From contig NZ_JAPJZK010000001.1 in NCBI RefSeq assembly GCF_026309355.1, forward strand, positions 2,996,501 to 3,060,500: DNA of 64,000 nucleotides, in the 5' to 3' direction. Source of the stretch: Spartinivicinus marinus (GTDB lineage: Bacteria > Pseudomonadota > Gammaproteobacteria > Pseudomonadales > Zooshikellaceae). The position numbers and the translations under genes were made by a program. Of this stretch, positions 17,709 to 24,725 are shown piece by piece. Below the pieces are notes generated by a model. It did no database searches and was not told the DNA's origin. It worked only from the letters and a program-made list of their open reading frames with translations. Numbering within the stretch: position 1 is the first letter of the stretch; each line of letters starts with the position of its first letter.

Positions 17709-17785
17709 TGGTAGACACGCTGTCTTCAGGTGGCAGTGCCTTCGGGTGTGGGAGTTCGAATCTCCCCTTCGGCACCAGTTTTTCT
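17709..17785. repeat. Right attachment site (partial tRNA-Leu copy)
   Basis: The 77-bp exact copy of 12523-12599. It lacks the 5' acceptor strand and most of the D-arm (preceded by GCCGCCCT instead of GCCGAAGTGGTGGAAC), so it is not a working tRNA but the att duplication made by integration. Confidence 0.93.
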
Positions 17786-17847
17786 TATCTTATTGTTTTT
17801 CTTAGAGTTTTTTCCTTACACATCATCTTAATTCGCTTCAAGGTACA

Positions 17848-18033
17848 AAAATACCCCTTCACTGTGAGGTCCTAAGCCTTGGTTTTCTCGATCATTCAGC
17901 TAAGAGGCAAGGACAGCAGCTTTTCCAATTAAATAAAATGAGTGGCAAATACGGCAAGAGCGTTACTAAGTGGTTCACTACGTTTAAACAGCGTCTTGGC
18001 TTCGGTCCCTCAGAAGTCTTCCATAGCTTCCGG
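17848..18033 (+). pseudogene. Integrase fragment 2 (internal 62 codons)
   Basis: Reads KIPLHCEVLSLGFL, RQGQQLFQLNKMSGKYGK, then VFHSFR, matching residues 324-385 of the intact integrase at 16265-17596 without indel. Both the upstream two thirds and the last ~58 residues, including the tyrosine, are missing. It is in the opposite orientation to the intact copy and is joined at 18034 to the terminator region of barrel gene 2, so it is a dead remnant of a second, inverted element. Confidence 0.85.
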
Positions 18034-18048
18034 AGATTTTATATATAC

Positions 18049-18074
18049 AAAAAGAGCGCTAATTGTAACGCCCT
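18049..18074 (-). terminator. Rho-independent terminator of barrel gene 2
   Basis: On the minus strand AGGGCG...AGCGCTCT followed by TTTTT; the counterpart of 16216-16241 and 24158-24183, with a looser stem. Confidence 0.65.
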
Positions 18075-18096
18075 TAATATTTATACAAGATTTAAA

Positions 18097-18741
18097 TTAG
18101 AACTTGTACTGAACAGAAGCGGAGTAAACATCAATATCTGTTTCTCCAAATCTTAACTCTTTATCGCCAACGTCATTGATACGCTCCCACTGAAGACCAA
18201 AAGCAACATTTTCAGTTAGATTGTAATTAGCACCAAAACCAACGGTTAAACTTGAGCCTCTCTCAGAAGAAGACTCGTCATATTGGCCATTACCTAATCC
18301 TGGAGTAGAGTAGTCTTCCTCAACTTTCCACTTCATTACGCCGGCGCTGGCTTTTAATTCAAAGCTATTATTAATTGGGTAAATTCCGACAGCTTTAATT
18401 CCATATCCTCTAATCTTGTTCTCTACTTCATATGCATGGTCAAGATGTGTATTTTTAGCGTCAGGGTTACCTAAGTAAGCATAATTTACTTCTAATGCAA
18501 AGTATTTATTGACACGATATCCAGCAAAAATATTCGCTGCACCATCACGTACTTGGTATTTAGTGTAGCCAAAATTCCCATCTTTCCATTCGTCGTATGA
18601 CTTATCATAATCGGCAGCACCCAAGCCCAAGCCTAAGTAAAAACCGCTTTTCTCGTCCTCAAAAGGATTAAGATTATTTTCTGCAAAGCTAGGTATGGCA
18701 AAAGTAGAAACAACAGCAACGGCTAATACAGCTCTTTTCAT
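18097..18741 (-). CDS. Outer-membrane 8-stranded beta-barrel protein, copy 2
   Basis: 214 residues, paralogue of copies 1 and 3. Signal peptide MKRAVLAVAVVSTFAIPSFA, mature start ENNLNPFEDEKSGFYLGLG, terminal QYKF. The strands match copy 1 closely, but loop 1 (KSYDEWKDGNFGYTKYQ), loop 2 (KNTHLDHAYEVENK) and loop 3 (STPGLGNGQYDESSSE) are unrelated to those of copy 1. It lies convergent with integrase fragment 2, mirroring the layout of copy 1. The frame is intact with a strong Shine-Dalgarno, so it is probably expressed although its element is degraded. Confidence 0.85.
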   Translation of the reverse strand: MKRAVLAVAVVSTFAIPSFAENNLNPFEDEKSGFYLGLGLGAADYDKSYDEWKDGNFGYTKYQVRDGAANIFAGYRVNKYFALEVNYAYLGNPDAKNTHLDHAYEVENKIRGYGIKAVGIYPINNSFELKASAGVMKWKVEEDYSTPGLGNGQYDESSSERGSSLTVGFGANYNLTENVAFGLQWERINDVGDKELRFGETDIDVYSASVQYKF

Positions 18742-18867
18742 ATCTCCCCCTAGGAGTACTGTTTGTTGAAAACTATTCTTAATTGATTGTTCGAGTAGAA
18801 TAAAACGTAGTCGGTATTGCTATGTGAAGAAGGGCTAACAAACAATGAGTGCTTTCCGTACTACTCA
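18742..18867 (-). promoter_or_regulatory. Conserved leader of barrel gene 2
   Basis: On the minus strand this shares GTAGTACGGAAA, CACTCATTGTTT, CAATACCGAC and GTACTCCTAGGGGGAGATATG with the leader of barrel gene 3, and AATTAAGAATA and the Shine-Dalgarno segment with copy 1. Beyond it, to the toxin gene at 19028, I see no gene, only a small TAGCCT/AGGCTA hairpin near 18930-18950. Confidence 0.5.
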
Positions 18868-19027
18868 CTGTGAAACCTGTGTGTTACGAGGATGTATCAA
18901 TCCGTTTTAAAGACGACATTAGTAGCCTGTTTTTTAAAGGCTAAATTTAAGAATGCGCGATATACATATAAAAGAATAATGTTCAATATTATTACTTCAT
19001 GTAGGATAAATAATGCAGGACCACAGA

Positions 19028-19405
19028 TTAAATTTTCCAAATAAGCTCGCTGTAATCACTTAACTTATTATCTGCTGTTAGTAACTTCATAGGCTCTGTG
19101 ATTGCTTGAGCTACTAAAAGCCTGTCGAAAGGGTCTTTATGTATAGGTGGCAGTTGTAGTAGTGCTTCTGTGTGCTCGCCTTTTACCGATAACTCAATAA
19201 ACCCACTCTCTTTAGCTGCCCACCTTAGCTCTTTTAAATCAGCTTCTAGCTTCCCCTGGCCAATTTTAATAGCTAGCTCCCACCATGAAGCAGCGCTGAT
19301 GTAGATTTTCGTTTCACTGGACAAAATTTCATTACTAACAGGCTCTATCCGCTTATCGCCAGCAAAGACCCAAAGGGCAATATGGGTATCTAATAAAATG
19401 CGCAC
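19028..19405 (-). CDS. PIN-domain toxin (VapC-type RNase)
   Basis: 125 residues of the PIN fold. Acidic metal-binding residues are D6 (LLDTHIALW), E43 (ASWWELAIK), D91/D94 (HKDPFDRLLVAQA) and D112 (LLTADNKL). PIN toxins are Mg-dependent ribonucleases cutting tRNA or rRNA. The start is a GTG that shares its first G with the antitoxin TAG stop, the typical coupled arrangement. Located in the accessory region between two barrel genes, so probably maintains the region. Confidence 0.9.
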   Translation of the reverse strand: MRILLDTHIALWVFAGDKRIEPVSNEILSSETKIYISAASWWELAIKIGQGKLEADLKELRWAAKESGFIELSVKGEHTEALLQLPPIHKDPFDRLLVAQAITEPMKLLTADNKLSDYSELIWKI

Positions 19406-19644
19406 TATTTGCCCTCAAATTCTGCTAGCACATCATCTTCTAACGGCTCATCGAAGTCTTCAGGAATATGAAGCTTGCCAGCGAGTATACCTATTTTCTT
19501 TTTAGGCTTGCTTTCAAAATTAGTGGGAACAATTTTAGCCTGAGCTTTGCCATAAGCACCTATCAGAATGGTTTCCCCTTGTTCAGCACGTGCTACAAGC
19601 TGGGATAAGGAGCTTTTGGCTTGATGCATTGATATGACGTCCAT
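19405..19644 (-). CDS. Phd/YefM-type antitoxin of the PIN toxin
   Basis: 79 residues. The N-terminal ISMHQAKSSLSQLVARAEQG is the Phd/YefM DNA-binding segment; the acidic C terminus (EDFDEPLEDDVLAEFEGK) is the expected toxin-wrapping tail. It precedes and overlaps the toxin by one base. Such antitoxins usually autoregulate the operon. Confidence 0.9.
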   Translation of the reverse strand: MDVISMHQAKSSLSQLVARAEQGETILIGAYGKAQAKIVPTNFESKPKKKIGILAGKLHIPEDFDEPLEDDVLAEFEGK

Positions 19645-19700
19645 AAGTAAACAAGGCCTCCTGTATTGTTAGAGATATAATAAGCTTAGCTAAGACTTAG

Positions 19701-19910
19701 CTAGAGTGTCAATGCTTGTGGTGAGCGGAGGCTTTGGACCGTAACAACGAAGTCAAACAGCTCGAAGTAAGAATTAAAGAAAGCTGTCTTATCGCCAACT
19801 CGGGCAACTGGGAGCTCATCTACAAGAGTGCTTGAGGAACCTTCTACAACTGTATTACCACCCCATAGAGGATAACTATGTTTATCCCCAACCTTTGCCA
19901 AATCTGCCAC
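19701..19910 (-). pseudogene. PAAR-domain protein, C-terminally broken
   Basis: From a GTG at 19910 (AAGGA ~12 bases upstream) the frame reads ADLAKVGDKHSYPLWGG, then VVEGSSSTLVDELPVARVGD, the classic PAAR repeat (AKxGDxxx...GSSTVxVxGxPVARVGD) that forms the tip of a T6SS spike. After GDKTA the sequence changes to an unrelated tail (FFNSYFELFDFVV) and stops at 69 residues, short of the usual ~90 and lacking the second half. The break is therefore internal to the domain. It is transcribed away from IS3 copy 2, whose end lies 36 bases upstream. Confidence 0.7.
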
Positions 19911-20008
19911 TGCTACATGTTTCCTTAAGTAGTGGTAGTGTAATGTGGCTATAGTTTTCCGGACACACAAACATGGGTAATATTAGGCCCAACTAGAGGT
20001 GTGTCCAA

Positions 20009-20305
20009 ATGTCTGAAAAGAAGTCTAAAAACTATACAGCTGAGTTTAAAGAGTCAGCTGTCAAGCTAGCAGTTGAATCAGATCAGCCAGTTGTTCAAAC
20101 AGCCAGAGAATTAGAAGTCAACGTTAATACCCTATATACCTGGATTGATAAATATCATCACTCTAAGCAGGGTAACAAAACCGCTAAAAACGAAGAACAT
20201 TTATATGATGAGTTAAAAAGGCTGCGTAAAGAGAATGCACGACTGAAAGAAGAGCGAGCTATATTAAAAAAGGCGGCCGCCTTCTTTGCCAAAGAGCATC
20301 ACTAA
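20009..20305 (+). CDS. IS3 transposase orfA (copy 2)
   Basis: 98 residues, near-identical to orfA of copy 1: helix-turn-helix then leucine-zipper coil. The AAAAAAG at 20266-20272 is in the 0 frame as A AAA AAG, and the -1 frame is open from there through the orfB start, giving a fused product of roughly 380 residues when ribosomes slip. Confidence 0.93.
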   Translation: MSEKKSKNYTAEFKESAVKLAVESDQPVVQTARELEVNVNTLYTWIDKYHHSKQGNKTAKNEEHLYDELKRLRKENARLKEERAILKKAAAFFAKEHH

Positions 20306-20364
20306 GATTTGAATTTATTCATCAGCACCGGGGGCAATTTAGCATTAAAGCTCTGTGTCGGTGT

Positions 20365-21168
20365 ATGTCAGTATCCCCTAGTGGTTACTATGACTGGCGC
20401 TCTCGTCCTGTTTCAAAGCGGGCTCAAAAGGATGAGGTATTGAAGGCAAAAATCAAGAAATCACATGAAGCAAGCCATAGAAACTATGGAACTCGTCGTA
20501 TTAAGGATGATCTTGCTGATCAAGATGAACAAATCAGTCGTAGACGTATTGGCCGGCTGATGAAAGAAGAGGGTTTATCCTGCAAAACGAAGCGTAAATT
20601 TAAAGCAACAACTGACTCTAAACATAATAAGCCTGTAGCTGAGAATCTGCTCAATCGTCAGTTTTCCTGGAGTCAACCAGATCAAGCCTATGTTGGTGAT
20701 ATCACCTATATACCGACACATGAAGGCTGGTTGTATCTGGCTGTGTTTATTGATCTTTGTTCAAGAGCCGTGGTTGGCTGGTCAATGAGTCACAGGATGA
20801 CAGCTTCATTGGTGACTGATGCCTTACAAATGGCGATAAAAAGCCGTAAACCGGGTGAAGGGCTACTGGTTCATACTGATCGTGGTAGCCAATATGTGTC
20901 AGATGATTATCAACGCTTATTGAAAGAAAATAAGTTCATTTGTAGCATGAGTCGTAAGGGCAACTGTTGGGACAATAGCCCTTCAGAAAGTTTTTTTCAT
21001 ACGCTGAAAACAGAGTTAGTTCACCATGAAAATTACCTGTCTCGGGAAGATGCCCAGCAGGATATATTTGAGTATATTGAAGTGTTTTATAATCGTCAGA
21101 GAAAACATTCAACTAATGGTTACTTAGCGCCGTTCAAGTACGAGCAAAAACTTGTCGGAGCTGCGTAA
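20365..21168 (+). CDS. IS3 transposase orfB (copy 2)
   Basis: 267 residues with intact DDE core: YVGDITYIPTHEGW, VHTDRGSQYVS, CWDNSPSESFF. The reading frame continues upstream of the ATG (LRFEFIHQHRGQFSIKALC), as expected for translation by frameshift from orfA. Only scattered substitutions separate it from copy 1, so both copies arrived or were exchanged recently. Confidence 0.92.
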   Translation: MSVSPSGYYDWRSRPVSKRAQKDEVLKAKIKKSHEASHRNYGTRRIKDDLADQDEQISRRRIGRLMKEEGLSCKTKRKFKATTDSKHNKPVAENLLNRQFSWSQPDQAYVGDITYIPTHEGWLYLAVFIDLCSRAVVGWSMSHRMTASLVTDALQMAIKSRKPGEGLLVHTDRGSQYVSDDYQRLLKENKFICSMSRKGNCWDNSPSESFFHTLKTELVHHENYLSREDAQQDIFEYIEVFYNRQRKHSTNGYLAPFKYEQKLVGAA

Positions 21169-21219
21169 AAAAATGTCCGAAAAACTGTTGCCAAATTAGT
21201 GACTCAAAACTGTGCCTAC

Positions 21220-21360
21220 TTATATTTGAAGGCCAAACTCATGGCGATTAATAAAAAGACCAATCACAATACCATGCATTTGATTGGTCTTTGAAAAGCA
21301 AATGGTTTTTCTGGTAAGGCGTTTAATACGAGCCCTTAACGTTAGGTGTTTTCGCTCTAT
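21220..21360 (-). pseudogene. IS1-family InsB C-terminal remnant
   Basis: On the minus strand 46 codons and a stop read IERKHLTLRARIKRLTRKTI then CFSKTNQMHGIVIGLFINRH, matching the end of IS1 transposase (IERNNLTLRTRIKRLARKTICFS). The upstream catalytic part is absent. An old IS1 insertion whose remainder was removed, probably by the neighbouring IS3 and other insertions. Confidence 0.8.
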
Positions 21361-21439
21361 TTTTTAAGTGTTTCTTTTTCCTATAATATGTTATTCACCT
21401 GGAATATGTCAGCTATATGCTCCCCAGTCATCTGTACAA

Positions 21440-21562
21440 AATACTTTAATTTTAAAGCGTTACTTTCAGTTTTATAATTATGAAAGGCCACATCTGTCAC
21501 TTAATGGGCAAACACCTGTAGAGGTATATAATGGTGAGCGGCTAAATAAAATAGCAGTATAA
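21440..21562 (+). pseudogene. Transposase C-terminal remnant (IS3/IS481-like)
   Basis: The frame contains RYFQFYNYERPHLSLNGQTP followed by VEVYNGERL, the C-terminal YNxxRPHxxLxxxTPxxxY motif of rve-type transposases, and ends in a TAA at 21562. No DDE residues precede it. A different element from the intact IS3 copies. Confidence 0.7.
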
Positions 21563-21614
21563 TATCTAAAAATACAGATTTGCTGTCTCGCTTAAGGGGT
21601 CCACATTACTATAA

Positions 21615-23233
21615 CTCGATTCCGAAGTTTTTAATGCTTGACTAGCACGATGAGAGAGATTCAGAAGACTGGACTACAGGTATTGCTCCATTTCTTCGCC
21701 TAGCAAAGAACGATCAACACGACACCTGCAGACCAGTGATGGTGTAGTATATCGCGCTTGTATTTCAATAGCGACTTGATGACGACTTGTGTTGATTACC
21801 CCTATTCCCGATGTGATAAAGTTTGTTCAAACTCTAAACGACACCTTGACTGTTTCTTTTCAATCTTCTGGATTAAGTCGTATCCAGTGTCGCTGGTTAA
21901 CTATTATGCTGATGGGAATTGGTGTCACTGGTGTATTTTGCTGGGCTGTTTTTGAGCGGTGTAGCTTAGGAGCATTCAAGCAGGACCAATTACGTTGGAT
22001 GTTTTACCATAGTAAAATTGCCTGGTCATTGTTGTTGCAAGCCAGTGTCCGACAAGTACTCAATCACTATCATATTACGAGAGGAGTACTCATTTTTGAC
22101 GATAGTGATAAAGTCCGCTCCAAGAGAACACGACGTATTAAAGGTGTGCATAAAATAAAACATAAAAAATCCGGCGGCTATGTTCAAGGGCAAGAGCTAG
22201 TGTTTATGCTACTGGTGACACCTGTAGCTACCTTACCGATTGCTTTTCGCTTTTATACACCTGATCCAGCGTTAAGTGCTTGGCGTCAGAAAAATAAAGC
22301 CCTAAAGAGGCTGGGTATTCCTGGAAAAGAAAGACCCAAAAAACCTAAGCCCAACCCAGATTATCCGACCAAACAAGCTTTAGCACTTGAGATGGTTGAA
22401 GCATTTTCATTGTCATTTTCTGATATAAAGATTAATGCGGTCATTGCTGATGCACTGTATAGCACAGCAGAATTCATGGATAAGGCTTCCATTGCGACGG
22501 GTGGTGCTCAAGTGGTGAGTCAATTACGCTCCAATCAACTAATCCTTTCCCAAGGAAAAAAAGTACGACTTACACATTACTTTGCACGCCAAACAGGCGT
22601 CGATACCAAGTTAATTATCCGAGGCCAAAAAACACAGTCAATCACCATGCTGGCGGCTCGGGTTTATGTGAAAGCCCATGGTAAAAAGCGGTTTGTGGTT
22701 GCTTTGAAATATGAGGGAGAAAAAAATTATCGATATCTAGTGGCATCCGACATGTCCTGGCGGCATGGTGATATTGCTAGGGTTTATACATTGAGATGGT
22801 TAGTTGAGGTTTTCATTGAGGACTGGAAGCAACATGCTGGCTGGAACCGATTGGCCAAACAACAAGGCGAAGAAGGATCAACGCGAGGCGTGATCATGAG
22901 CCTGCTGTACGACCATATGTTACTGCTACATCCAGAGCAATCCGTCCGCCTTGAAAATAAGCAGCCCGGGCTTCCTGTTGGCTGTTTGACTGAGCGAATC
23001 AAAACAGAAGCCCTAATAAAAACTGTAGAAGCAGTTGTCACGGCTGATGAACCAAAACAGCAACTGAAAGCCTTTACCGCTGCAATAATCAGTGTGCTTC
23101 CTGAGCGCCGCTCGAAAAAGCATTTAGCGGGTTTAGATTTGGGCAAACAAGAGCCCACTGACTCATTAAAATACAGAGCGGCTGCATAAATAAATTAGCA
23201 GTTATGTCAACCTAAAAAAACTTCGGAATCGAG
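21615..23233 (+). mobile_element. IS4-like element with TATAA target duplication
   Basis: 1619 bp. Perfect 18-bp terminal inverted repeats CTCGATTCCGAAGTTTTT at 21615-21632 and their complement at 23216-23233. TATAA is repeated directly outside both ends (21610-21614 and 23234-23238), a 5-bp target duplication marking a clean insertion that has not rearranged since. Confidence 0.9.
21789..23189 (+). CDS. IS4-superfamily transposase
   Basis: 466 residues. DDE residues appear as D104/D105 (LIFDDSDKVR), D221 (VIADALYSTAEF) and E340 within the Y-(2)-R-(3)-E-(6)-K signature (Y333, R336, E340, K347) typical of the IS4 group. Start is a GTG. The frame is intact and, with perfect ends and target duplication, the element is probably active. 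Exact IS4 subgroup not determined. Confidence 0.9.
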   Translation: MLITPIPDVIKFVQTLNDTLTVSFQSSGLSRIQCRWLTIMLMGIGVTGVFCWAVFERCSLGAFKQDQLRWMFYHSKIAWSLLLQASVRQVLNHYHITRGVLIFDDSDKVRSKRTRRIKGVHKIKHKKSGGYVQGQELVFMLLVTPVATLPIAFRFYTPDPALSAWRQKNKALKRLGIPGKERPKKPKPNPDYPTKQALALEMVEAFSLSFSDIKINAVIADALYSTAEFMDKASIATGGAQVVSQLRSNQLILSQGKKVRLTHYFARQTGVDTKLIIRGQKTQSITMLAARVYVKAHGKKRFVVALKYEGEKNYRYLVASDMSWRHGDIARVYTLRWLVEVFIEDWKQHAGWNRLAKQQGEEGSTRGVIMSLLYDHMLLLHPEQSVRLENKQPGLPVGCLTERIKTEALIKTVEAVVTADEPKQQLKAFTAAIISVLPERRSKKHLAGLDLGKQEPTDSLKYRAAA

Positions 23234-23320
23234 TATAAAGTTAAACCTTACGAGAAAATACCTTGCTTTCGTCTTCTTAAATATAAATTAATGAAACCCC
23301 ATACCATACTAACTTCACGG

Positions 23321-23445
23321 CGAGTAGTACGGAAAATACTCATTGTTTACCTGTCGTACTTCACATAACAATACCGACTATATTTTATTCTGTCTGAATA
23401 ATTAATCAACAATAGTCGTATCAAGAAGTACTCCTAGGGGGAGAT
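23321..23445 (+). promoter_or_regulatory. Conserved leader of barrel gene 3
   Basis: Same blocks as in leaders 1 and 2: GTAGTACGGAAA, ACTCATTGTTT, AACAATACCGAC, TTTTATTCTG, and AAGTACTCCTAGGGGGAGAT before the ATG. The homology to the inverted leader 2 starts abruptly near 23321. Confidence 0.5.
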
Positions 23446-24135
23446 ATGAGAAAGTCTGTTTTAGCCATTGCTGTAGTTTCATCCATTGCTGTACCTGCCT
23501 TTGCAGAAAATAATTTAAATCCTTTTGAAGACGAGAAAAGCGGTTTTTACTTGGGTCTTGGAGCAGGGGCTGCAGATTACAAGAACTCTTATTCAGATTA
23601 TGAAGATGATGTAGACGGATACGGCTTTGGAAAATCTGAGTACACATATAGAGACCTGACAGTAAACCTTTTCGCTGGGTATCGTGTAAATAAGTACTTT
23701 GGATTAGAAGTAAACTATTCTGACCTTGGCAGGCCCGACGCTGAATGGAAGAGTCCTCGTGGAAGCGAAAAAGAAAAAGTTGAAAATGAAATTAAAGGAT
23801 ACGGTATAAAAGCAGTTGGCTTCTACCCAATAAATAACAGCTTTGAGCTTAAAGCTAGCGTAGGGGTTATGAAATGGAAAGTAGAGGAAGATTACTCTGA
23901 AACTAGTACTGTTTTTCCTGAATTCAACGTTAAATCATCAGAGTCTAAGAAAGGCTCTAGCCTAACAGTTGGTCTTGGTGCTAACTATAACCTAACTGAT
24001 AACATTGCTTTTGGTCTTCAGTGGGAGCGTATCAATGACGTTGGTGAGAAGTATGATGAAAATAAAAATGATACGCTAAGGTTTGGCGAAACTGATATTG
24101 ATTTATACACTTTATCAGCTCAATACAAGTTCTAA
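23446..24135 (+). CDS. Outer-membrane 8-stranded beta-barrel protein, copy 3
   Basis: 229 residues, paralogue of copies 1 and 2. Signal peptide MRKSVLAIAVVSSIAVPAFA, mature start ENNLNPFEDEKSGFYLGLG, terminal QYKF. Longest copy because of extended loop 1 (NSYSDYEDDVDGYGFGKSEY), loop 3 (SETSTVFPEFNVKSSESK) and loop 4 (KYDENKNDTLRF). Strands such as GYRVNKYFGLEVNYSDLG and IAFGLQWERINDVG are kept. Convergent with integrase fragment 3, as for the other two copies. Confidence 0.85.
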   Translation: MRKSVLAIAVVSSIAVPAFAENNLNPFEDEKSGFYLGLGAGAADYKNSYSDYEDDVDGYGFGKSEYTYRDLTVNLFAGYRVNKYFGLEVNYSDLGRPDAEWKSPRGSEKEKVENEIKGYGIKAVGFYPINNSFELKASVGVMKWKVEEDYSETSTVFPEFNVKSSESKKGSSLTVGLGANYNLTDNIAFGLQWERINDVGEKYDENKNDTLRFGETDIDLYTLSAQYKF

Positions 24136-24157
24136 TTCAAGTCTTGTATAAACATTA

Positions 24158-24183
24158 AGGGCGCTAAACAAAGCGCTCTTTTT
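24158..24183 (+). terminator. Rho-independent terminator of barrel gene 3
   Basis: AGGGCGCT / AGCGCTCT stem with AAACAA loop and a TTTTT tail, homologous to the terminator after copy 1. Confidence 0.85.
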
Positions 24184-24206
24184 GTATATATCAATAAATG
24201 CTTATC

Positions 24207-24539
24207 TCACAAGTTCACACAGCAGTTTCTTACCTCTATTTTCTGTAAGCTCGCATTAAGCACCCTCAAACTAAAGCCAGAGCCGTAGATACCATATGTC
24301 ATGTCTCCCTGTGCGTGGCCTAAGAGAGCCTTTAGGTGCTCATTAGGAATGTCTGACTCAACTGCTAAATCCCTGAAGGTATGACGGAAGCTGTGGAAGA
24401 TTTTAGCGGGACCAAAGCCAAATCGGGTAAACCACTGAGTAATGCTCTTGCCGTATTTCCCGCTCACTTTATTTAATTGGAATAGCGGCTGTCCTTGTCT
24501 TGTAGCTAAATAGCCGAGAAAGCCAAGGCTAAGGACCTC
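24207..24539 (-). pseudogene. Integrase fragment 3 (C-terminal 110 residues)
   Basis: On the minus strand the frame reads EVLSLGFLGYLATRQGQPLF, SGKYGKSITQWFT, HSFRHTFRDLAVESD, LLGHAQGDMTYGIYGSG to a stop, matching residues 330-443 of the intact integrase with a four-residue in-frame deletion (WFTRFGFG versus WFTQFKQRLGFG). H, R, H and Y of the active site remain but everything upstream, including the first Arg and the Lys, is lost at 24539, where the sequence switches to a different gene remnant. Confidence 0.88.
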
Positions 24540-24540
24540 T

Positions 24541-24687
24541 AATCATGATGCGTATAAAACGCCTACAGTGGAGTTGGAAAGTAAAGATATTCATGAGGCT
24601 GGTTTGGTGAATATTCTATTTATATTTGGTGGTGAAAAACGCTGTGTTCATGAATTGCTTGCTGGAACCAAAGTTGTTAAAAACTAA
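24541..24687 (+). pseudogene. 3' remnant of a probable RDD-family membrane protein
   Basis: An open frame starting at the integrase-fragment border reads DAYKTPTVELESKDIHEAGL, then GGEKRCVHELLAGTKVV and a stop at 24685-24687. The end resembles RDD-family membrane proteins (DKRxLHDLLAGTxVV). The 5' part is not found in the window. The junction at 24540 marks the right edge of the mobile region. Family call rests on one motif. Confidence 0.45.
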
Positions 24688-24725
24688 TAGTATCAAATTT
24701 TTAAATATTAATATGGATAGTAGTA

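Larger units (their letters stand above)
12523..17785. mobile_element. Integrative island at tRNA-Leu
   Basis: About 5.3 kb bounded by a perfect 77-bp direct repeat, the 3' end of tRNA-Leu. Contents from left: candidate arm-site repeats, a polymerase-motif gene remnant, an IS3 copy, a truncated deaminase toxin with probable immunity gene, an outer-membrane barrel gene, and a full-length tyrosine integrase lying next to the right att site, the usual position. Intact tRNA is kept on the left, so insertion restored the gene. Without the 1248-bp IS3 the element would be near 4 kb, very small for an autonomous integrative element. Confidence 0.88.
19946..21193 (+). mobile_element. IS3-family element, copy 2
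   Basis: 1248 bp, same length as copy 1 and in inverted orientation to it. Ends are TGGCTATAGTTTTCCGGACA on the left and, read inward from the right, TGGCAACAGTTTTTCGGACA. A slippery A AAA AAG heptamer lies at 20266-20272, immediately followed by the palindrome GGCGGCCGCC. No convincing target duplication. The two inverted copies can recombine to invert the ~5.5 kb between them. Confidence 0.92.

Noticed and set aside
17533..17775. Minus-strand 80-codon frame overlapping the integrase start
   Set aside because: It is antisense to the partial tRNA-Leu at the right att site and has no coding signs.
17842..17850. GGTACAAAA as a further integrase arm site outside the right att repeat
   Set aside because: It overlaps the start of integrase fragment 2 (codons AAA ATA CCC match the intact gene), so part of the match is just coding homology.
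21368..21450. Start of a 64-codon frame as an independent small protein
   Set aside because: Only its C-terminal half resembles anything (transposase end); the first part is random and no start signal is seen.
22784..23158. 124-codon minus-strand frame inside the IS4 transposase
   Set aside because: Shadow of an intact DDE transposase.
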